Assembly (NCBI GenBank): GCA_964545715.1
Contig: CAZJHX010000188.1
Span: 1-18,995, forward strand
DNA length: 18,995 bases
Origin: CAZJHX01 sp964545715
GTDB taxonomy: Bacteria > Myxococcota_A > UBA9042 > GCA-2863065
Reading direction: 5' to 3'
The first letter of the stretch is position 1. Every line of letters begins with the position of its first letter. Shown piece by piece: positions 14,642 through 18,995 of the stretch. The notes below the pieces were generated by a model. It saw only the letters and a program-made list of their open reading frames with translations, was not told the origin of the DNA and did not search any database. The position numbers were made by a program, and so were the translations under genes.

Positions 14642-15712
14642 ATGCACGCCGGTGGTCGTGTTCTGGTCATCGATGACAACGAGGCGAATCGCGACGTATT
14701 GCAGCGGCGGCTCTCCCGCCGCGGGCTGAACGTCGTCACACGCGAGGGCGGGCGTCAGGGGCTGGCCCTTCTCGAGCGCGAGCGCGTCGATCTGGTCCTG
14801 CTCGACGTCATGATGCCCGAGATGAGCGGTCTGGAGGTGCTGTCGGTCATTCGCAGCAGGTGGAATATGCATCAGCTGCCGGTGCTGATGGTCACCGCGC
14901 TGAACGACACCGGCGACGTGGTCGAGGCGCTGGAGCTCGGCGCCAACGACTACATCACCAAGCCGATCGACTATCCCGTGCTGCTGGCCCGCGTTCGCAA
15001 CCACCTGACGCTCAAGCAGCTGGCTGATCTCAAGGACGAGTTTCTCCGCATGGCCAGCCACGACTTGAAGAACCCGCTTCAAGGCGTGTCCGGCAGCGCG
15101 CTGTTGCTGGAGGCGCTGGTGCCGCTGGGCGCGCCGATGTCGGAGGACGGCGCGGAGCTTGTCGCGACGATCAAGGCCGCGGGTGGCCGCATGCAGGACA
15201 TCATCGAAGACTTCCTGGAGGACCGCCGGGAAGGGGCCGGTCCCGTGCATAGCGCCGCAGTCCAACTCAACGATGTCGTCGGCTCCATCGCGCGCATCGA
15301 GGAGCCGTACGCCCGGCAAAAAGAGGTGTCCCTGATCACGGAGCTCAGCGCTGATCTGCCGCTGGTCACGGGCACCAGCTCTCGTCTGGCGCAGCTGGTC
15401 CAGAACCTGGTGGGCAACGCGGTGAAGTTCAGTCCACCGGGGACGGTCACGACCGTGACGACATCCGCCAGCGATGCGTGGATCGTGCTGAGCGTCTCCG
15501 ACCAGGGGCCGGGTTTCTCTGACGAGGACCTGTCGAGGGTGTTCACCCCGTTCGCGCGGCTGTCCAACAAGCCGACCGGCTCCGAGAGCAGCTCGGGTCT
15601 TGGCCTGTCGATCATCAAGCGGGTCGTCGACATGCACGGCGGTGAAATCGAGGTTCGAAACAACTCTCCCGAGCCGGGCTGCACATTTGAGGTGCGACTC
15701 CGACCCTGCTGA
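14642..15712 (+). CDS. Response regulator-histidine kinase hybrid (receiver first)
   Basis: The order is the reverse of classical hybrid kinases: an N-terminal receiver (residues 1-120; I-D-D-N, Asp55 in L-L-D-V-M-M-P, Lys107 in I-T-K-P-I-D) followed by a HisKA-type domain with H-box M-A-S-H-D-L-K-N-P-L (His140). The HATPase domain has N-L-V-G-N-A-V-K-F-S, D-Q-G-P-G-F and G-L-G-L-S-I-I-K. No membrane segment is seen in the 356 aa. Such proteins let an upstream kinase or HPt set the activity of the kinase domain, so this may be an intermediate in a relay with the neighbouring HPt and PAS kinase. It ends 12 bases from the convergent receiver gene. Confidence 0.92.
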   Translation: MHAGGRVLVIDDNEANRDVLQRRLSRRGLNVVTREGGRQGLALLERERVDLVLLDVMMPEMSGLEVLSVIRSRWNMHQLPVLMVTALNDTGDVVEALELGANDYITKPIDYPVLLARVRNHLTLKQLADLKDEFLRMASHDLKNPLQGVSGSALLLEALVPLGAPMSEDGAELVATIKAAGGRMQDIIEDFLEDRREGAGPVHSAAVQLNDVVGSIARIEEPYARQKEVSLITELSADLPLVTGTSSRLAQLVQNLVGNAVKFSPPGTVTTVTTSASDAWIVLSVSDQGPGFSDEDLSRVFTPFARLSNKPTGSESSSGLGLSIIKRVVDMHGGEIEVRNNSPEPGCTFEVRLRPC

Positions 15713-15724
15713 AGGCCTGGTGTC

Positions 15725-16138
15725 TTAGTTGCGGCTGGTCAGGATACGGCGCAGCGTGCCGCCCAGCGCGACGGGATCAAAGGGCTTGGTGATGGTGGTC
15801 GCCGCGCCCATCGCCTTCAAACGCGCCTCGTCATCGGGGCTCGTGGTTGCGCTCATGAAGACGACGACGACTGCGCGAGTCGCGGGGTGCGCGCGCAGTC
15901 TCCGTAAGATCTCGGGACCATCCAGCTCCGGCATGGAGACGTCGAGCAGCGCAATGTCCGGCGGGTTCTTCTGTGCTGCGACCAGGGCGTCCACTCCGGA
16001 CGCAAAGACCGACACCTCGAACCCACCCAGGCTCTTGAGCGCGATGCCCGTGATGCGGCGGATGACCGGATCGTCATCCACTACGATGATAGACGGCTGT
16101 TTGACGCGTCGTCCTGTCGCATTGTTTGGTGCCGTCAC
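15725..16138 (-). CDS. Single-domain response regulator (CheY-like)
   Basis: The 137-aa protein is a receiver with no output domain: V-V-D-D-D, Asp66 in L-L-D-V-S-M-P, M-S-A-T and Lys118 in I-T-K-P-F. The start is GTG at 16138, supported by GGAG seven bases upstream. It lies 27 bases after the small Cys-rich lipoprotein on the same strand and is probably in one operon with it behind the sigma-54-type promoter. With HPt and two kinases nearby it is a likely phosphate carrier or sink, or acts by binding a partner. It converges with the hybrid kinase gene. Confidence 0.92.
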   Translation of the reverse strand: MTAPNNATGRRVKQPSIIVVDDDPVIRRITGIALKSLGGFEVSVFASGVDALVAAQKNPPDIALLDVSMPELDGPEILRRLRAHPATRAVVVVFMSATTSPDDEARLKAMGAATTITKPFDPVALGGTLRRILTSRN

Positions 16139-16165
16139 GAGATTACTCCAATCACCTCTGTATGA

Positions 16166-16477
16166 CTAAGAACCCTGGCACTGTCCGTACGCTTTTCCCG
16201 GAACGTTGAAGCAACGTTTGGCGTCACCACACTCCAGGTCGCTCGTGCAGCAATCGGACTTCTTCACGCAGGCGGTGCCAGTGCAGATCATGCATTTGTC
16301 GTTGGCGTTGCAGTGGGCGTCGGTCGCGCACTGCACGCATTGGCCTGCGACGCACTGTGCGCCGGCGCAGTCAGCGTCGTTAGCACACCCGGCCTGGGCG
16401 CTGTTGCCGCACCCGACCAGGAAGAACATGGCGGCTACTACAGCCACCGTACTGAGGATGATCTTCGCGTTGTTCAT
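16166..16477 (-). CDS. Small Cys-rich lipoprotein (103 aa)
   Basis: The start is the ATG at 16477, with AAGGAG eight bases upstream; the longer open frame to 16606 would destroy the signal peptide. M-N-N-A-K, a hydrophobic core and lipobox L-V-G-C (Cys23) mark it as a lipoprotein. The mature part has about 17 Cys in units such as C-A-N-D-A-D-C, C-V-A-G-Q-C and K-S-D-C-C-T-S-D-L-E-C. These resemble the short Cys-rich knots found on many myxobacterial secreted proteins. No enzymatic role is visible. It lies behind a strong sigma-54-type promoter and ahead of the CheY-like gene, so it may be a regulated periplasmic or surface component. Confidence 0.85.
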   Translation of the reverse strand: MNNAKIILSTVAVVAAMFFLVGCGNSAQAGCANDADCAGAQCVAGQCVQCATDAHCNANDKCMICTGTACVKKSDCCTSDLECGDAKRCFNVPGKAYGQCQGS

Positions 16478-16522
16478 GTTGGAGTCTCCTTCTCCGTGGG
16501 GTCTGTCTGGCTGCCGCAGCGG

Positions 16523-16538
16523 TTCAAGCCGCGTGCCA
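16523..16538 (-). promoter_or_regulatory. Sigma-54 promoter candidate for the Cys-rich lipoprotein-CheY operon
   Basis: The minus strand reads TGGCACG-N4-TTGAA; the -24 element is perfect and the -12 element differs by one base from TTGCA, though at the C of the key GC. Transcription would begin near 16512, leaving a 35-nt leader with a good Shine-Dalgarno. GTGACG palindromes lie about 115-130 bp upstream, a normal place for an activator site. Confidence 0.5.
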
Positions 16539-16612
16539 GTCGGCCGTTCGGTGCGCAGTGACGCGTTTCTGCTCAAACACCGCCGTCTCCCTGGGCCGCG
16601 GCGCAACAGGAA

Positions 16613-16640
16613 GTGACGTTGGGCTCGGACCCGACGTCAC
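16613..16640. promoter_or_regulatory. Inverted repeat, candidate activator binding site
   Basis: GTGACGTTGGG (16613-16623) and CCCGACGTCAC (16630-16640) match as an inverted repeat with one mismatch and a 6-base centre. It lies about 100-115 bp upstream of the predicted start sites on both sides. Confidence 0.5.
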
Positions 16641-16651
16641 GATCTGTGACG
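16635..16651. promoter_or_regulatory. CGTCAC-N5-GTGACG palindrome, candidate activator site
   Basis: Perfect 6-bp arms (16635-16640 and 16646-16651) with a 5-base spacer share a half site with the repeat at 16613. A further GTGACG is at 16666-16671. Palindromes of 6-N5-6 form are typical of NtrC-family enhancer sites. Confidence 0.5.
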
Positions 16652-16700
16652 CCCGCCCCGCACACGTGACGAAAACGCACGCTTGCGGGGTACTGCCCGG

Positions 16701-16716
16701 TGGCATGGCTCATGCT
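16701..16716 (+). promoter_or_regulatory. Weaker sigma-54-like site before the cytochrome peroxidase gene
   Basis: TGGCATG-N4-ATGCT has correct spacing and two mismatches to TGGCACG-N4-TTGCW. Transcription would start near 16727, only two bases before the ATG at 16729. The message would be leaderless, which lowers confidence. Confidence 0.3.
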
Positions 16717-16728
16717 TGAAGCCACCTC

Positions 16729-17838
16729 ATGAGACCGCACTTTTCACACGTCGTGCTTCTGCTGCTCTGTGCTCTCGTCGGTTGCAATACAGCCAAGGAA
16801 GAGGCTGCGGCGCCGCTGTCTCTGCCTGACGAGCTCATGGACGCGCCCGCCCCGCGGCAGCTCGCGCCGAGCGCGCGCGTGTCGGCCAAAGCGCTGGCGT
16901 CTTTCGCGCCTCTGCCCGACGTGATGCGGTCCGCATCCAACAAGGTGACCCAGGCCAAGGCCGCCCTGGGCAAGGCCCTGTTTCACGAGAAGCGCGTGTC
17001 TAAGAACCACGATGTGTCCTGCAACACATGCCATGCGCTGGAGAAATACGGTGTGGACGGGACGCCCGTGTCGGTGGGACACAAAGGCGTCCGGGGGCAA
17101 CGCAACTCACCGACGGTGTACAACGCGGCGCTGCAGCACTCACAGTTCTGGGACGGGCGCGCGGACAGCATCGAAGCGCAGGCTATCGGGCCCATGACCA
17201 ACCCCATCGAGATGGCGATGGCGGACCACGCAGCCATCGAAGCCGTCCTGCGGTCCATCCCCGGCTACGCCCCGCTGTTCAAGGCGGCGTTTCCGGGGGA
17301 CTCGGAGCCGATAACCATCGACAACGTCGCCAAGGCAATCGGTGCGTTCGAGCGGATGTTGGTGACCCCGTCGCGGTGGGATCGGTACCTCAACGGCGAC
17401 GATAAGGCACTCTCGGCGGCCGAGCGCCAGGGCTTTGCGGACTTCGTTGCGGCGGGCTGCGCCACATGTCACAAGGGGCCGCTGCTGGGCGGGACGTTGA
17501 TGCGTGAGCTCGGCAGCACCGTCCCGTTTACACGGTCGACGGATGTCGGGCGGTTCGCGGTGACCGGCAAGGAGAAGGACCGCGGTGTCTTCAAGGTGGC
17601 CCAGCTGCGAAACATCGCGCGGACCGCACCGTACGGCCACGATGGCGGCATCGCGACCCTCGAGGAGGCGGTCCAGCTGATGTCCGTTCACCAACTGGGG
17701 CGCGAGCTGCAGCCATCGACCGTAGCGTCCATCGTCACCTTTCTGATCGCGCTGACCGGCGACATTCCGGCGATCGCCGTCGGCGTCCCGACCCTGCCCG
17801 CCAGCGGGCCCCAGACACCCGTGCCGGATCCGACCTGA
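16729..17838 (+). CDS. Dihaem cytochrome c peroxidase / MauG-family lipoprotein
   Basis: The 369-aa protein begins with a lipoprotein signal ending L-V-G-C (Cys19). It has two c-type haem sites, C-N-T-C-H (98-102) and C-A-T-C-H (244-248). Family motifs include L-G-K-A-L-F-H-E-K-R, the Q-R-N-S-P-T-V-Y-N-A strand, Q-F-W-D-G-R-A, P-M-T-N-P-I-E-M, and L-R-N-I-A-R-T-A-P-Y-G-H-D-G. The family reduces hydrogen peroxide with electrons from small cytochromes, or (MauG-like members) oxidises protein side chains; sequence alone does not separate these here. It is anchored to a membrane facing the periplasm. The next gene begins one base after its TGA, so the two are coupled. The start has no clear Shine-Dalgarno, but the signal peptide requires it. 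Confidence 0.93.
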   Translation: MRPHFSHVVLLLLCALVGCNTAKEEAAAPLSLPDELMDAPAPRQLAPSARVSAKALASFAPLPDVMRSASNKVTQAKAALGKALFHEKRVSKNHDVSCNTCHALEKYGVDGTPVSVGHKGVRGQRNSPTVYNAALQHSQFWDGRADSIEAQAIGPMTNPIEMAMADHAAIEAVLRSIPGYAPLFKAAFPGDSEPITIDNVAKAIGAFERMLVTPSRWDRYLNGDDKALSAAERQGFADFVAAGCATCHKGPLLGGTLMRELGSTVPFTRSTDVGRFAVTGKEKDRGVFKVAQLRNIARTAPYGHDGGIATLEEAVQLMSVHQLGRELQPSTVASIVTFLIALTGDIPAIAVGVPTLPASGPQTPVPDPT

Positions 17839-17839
17839 G

Positions 17840-18995
17840 ATGGCCGTGATGTCCCGACACCTGGTCGCGAAGCTGGGGGTGATCGTGCTGTGCACCCTGG
17901 CGGTCGGGTTCGGTCTCTACGTCACGCTCACGTCGCGATATCAGCTGGACGACCTGCAAGCGGCGCACGAGCGCAACGCGAGAAACCTGGCGTCGGGGCT
18001 GATCGCCGGCTTACGCAGCGCCATGTTGTCTGGGAACGGGGCGAGCGTGCGCGACCTGATCGCCGAGGCCGGAGACCGCATCGACGGGGCCAGAGTCCGC
18101 GTTTTTGACCGCAACGGCATGCCGGTTTTCGAGGGAAAGCGACCCGCCCCTGACCCCGCGAGCGTCCCGCGTCACGTTCGTGGGGCCCTGGCCGGTCATC
18201 CCGATGTGGTGGGACCAAACGGTGAGGAGGTGATCGCGCTGCCCAACGAGCAGGGCTGCCGCGTGTGCCACGCGTCGGGCGCCCATCGCGGCGTTCTGAC
18301 GCTGGGGACGACCAATGCGGCAAAGTCGATCGTCTCTCCGCAGAAAGGGCGTGCGGTCGTGGCCGACCTGGTCAAGGCCGGCTTCGTCCAGGTGATGACG
18401 ACGCGCAACGCGAAGCAGCTGGACGCCTGGATCACCGAGCTGACGACCGCTGTACCATCACTGCGGTCTGTGGCCGTGCGCAACCTGGCTGGTGTGGTGG
18501 CATTTGGCGACCCTGACATCGCCGCCCTGCCGGTTCATCGCACGGCGCTGCGAGAGGGCGAGCGCGTCGATGCGGCCCGGCATGTGGTGATTCCTCTCGA
18601 AAACGGCCCGCGGTGCGCCGGATGCCATGAGCCGGGTCCAGCGTATCGGGGCACGATCACCATGGAGTTCCAAGACGATGCGCCCACGTCCGCCGGGATC
18701 GCGGCGCTGACGGCCACGACCGTGCGGCACTTGATGCTGTCGGGGCTGGGCCGGCTCGCCGCGCACTACCTGGCCGACGTGGCCCGCACCGGCGCGGTCG
18801 CGCATCTCACCTTGCACGACGCCGAAGGACGCCTGTACGCCGCTCCGCTGACGCCGGCCAAACCGTCACCGCTGCTGGAGCGCGCCTTCTCGTCGGGCCG
18901 GCCCGGCCGGGGGGCGGGGGGGGGCGGGGGCGCCCCCCCCCCACGACGCGCACCCCGTCGAGAACCCTCACAGCACACCCTCCTCGCGGAGTCGG
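17840..18995 (+). CDS. Membrane sensor with periplasmic CxxCH haem-binding repeats (3' end outside window)
   Basis: The frame is open from the ATG at 17840 to the window end. Residues 10-32 form one membrane segment (L-G-V-I-V-L-C-T-L-A-V-G-F-G). Then come two related segments of about 140 residues, each with an amphipathic helix, a strand of the type V-R-V-F-D-R-N-G, and a haem site near its end: C-R-V-C-H (18259-18273) and C-A-G-C-H (18616-18630). A third copy begins near 18712 (V-R-H-L-M-L-S-G-L-G). Such haem-containing periplasmic regions occur on kinases, chemoreceptors and cyclases in deltaproteobacterial relatives and probably sense redox state or a gas; the output domain is beyond the window. 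Coupling to the peroxidase (stop TGA, one base, ATG) suggests it senses that pathway. After 18908 a poly-G/poly-C tract makes the frame uncertain. Confidence 0.8.
   Translation, partial: MAVMSRHLVAKLGVIVLCTLAVGFGLYVTLTSRYQLDDLQAAHERNARNLASGLIAGLRSAMLSGNGASVRDLIAEAGDRIDGARVRVFDRNGMPVFEGKRPAPDPASVPRHVRGALAGHPDVVGPNGEEVIALPNEQGCRVCHASGAHRGVLTLGTTNAAKSIVSPQKGRAVVADLVKAGFVQVMTTRNAKQLDAWITELTTAVPSLRSVAVRNLAGVVAFGDPDIAALPVHRTALREGERVDAARHVVIPLENGPRCAGCHEPGPAYRGTITMEFQDDAPTSAGIAALTATTVRHLMLSGLGRLAAHYLADVARTGAVAHLTLHDAEGRLYAAPLTPAKPSPLLERAFSSGRPGRGAGGGGGAPPPRRAPRREPSQHTLLAES
18908..18942. other. Poly-G/poly-C low-quality tract
   Basis: G runs followed directly by GGGGGCGCCCCC and C runs translate into Gly and Pro strings that do not fit the sensor. 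It resembles the tracts next to the assembly gap and in the hydrolase, so it is probably an error that may shift the frame. Confidence 0.6.

Noticed and set aside
10099..17838. UGA reassigned to an amino acid throughout the genome
   Set aside because: TGA is the normal stop of complete genes here (13111-13113, 15710-15712, 17836-17838).

Overview
This is high-GC DNA, probably from a draft or metagenomic scaffold: there is a 10-N gap at 7090-7099 and several tracts look like assembly errors. Many lipoproteins, Cys-rich 'CGDDGCGG' repeats, Asp-Pro stalks, sigma-54 control, phosphorelay proteins and c-type haem proteins together suggest the Myxococcota/Bradymonadales part of the former Deltaproteobacteria. 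That placement is inference. I see no tRNA, rRNA, CRISPR array or insertion sequence.

Left part (1-8665): the 3' part of a large polytopic membrane protein is followed by a 90-aa exported protein with an overlapping Shine-Dalgarno. A convergent lipoprotein has a caspase/gingipain-like His...Cys pair and a C-terminal PPC-like domain, and a strong sigma-54-type promoter lies upstream of it. Next is a beta-propeller lipoprotein, then the gap. After the gap, on the minus strand, is a lipoprotein built from five copies of a strictly spaced six-Cys repeat that I do not recognise; an in-frame UGA replaces a Cys codon in its linker.

Middle (8809-11701): a lipoprotein with a signal peptide, an Asp-Pro stalk and eight Cys-rich repeats runs into a thioredoxin/redoxin-like domain. 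The first Cys of the redox motif is an in-frame TGA (W-U-G-G-C). A short hairpin with a G-first loop starts 15 nt after this codon (loop 21 nt after it), where a bacterial SECIS should be. This is the best candidate for an undescribed system: a selenocysteine redoxin carried on a Cys-rich surface stalk. An alpha/beta-hydrolase lipoprotein follows; a 71-nt insertion between 9-bp direct repeats breaks it.

Right part (11712-18995): a signalling cluster. It holds an NtrC-family activator (one-base frameshift), an HPt protein overlapping it, a soluble PAS histidine kinase, a receiver-histidine kinase hybrid and a single-domain receiver. The receiver lies in a probable operon behind a small Cys-rich lipoprotein. 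A 251-bp divergent control region carries sigma-54-like promoters facing both ways around GTGACG palindromes. On its right are a dihaem cytochrome c peroxidase/MauG-type lipoprotein and, directly after it, a membrane sensor with two CxxCH sites that runs off the window. The arrangement suggests sigma-54-controlled, phosphorelay-linked regulation of periplasmic redox proteins; only the gene order and site positions are seen directly.
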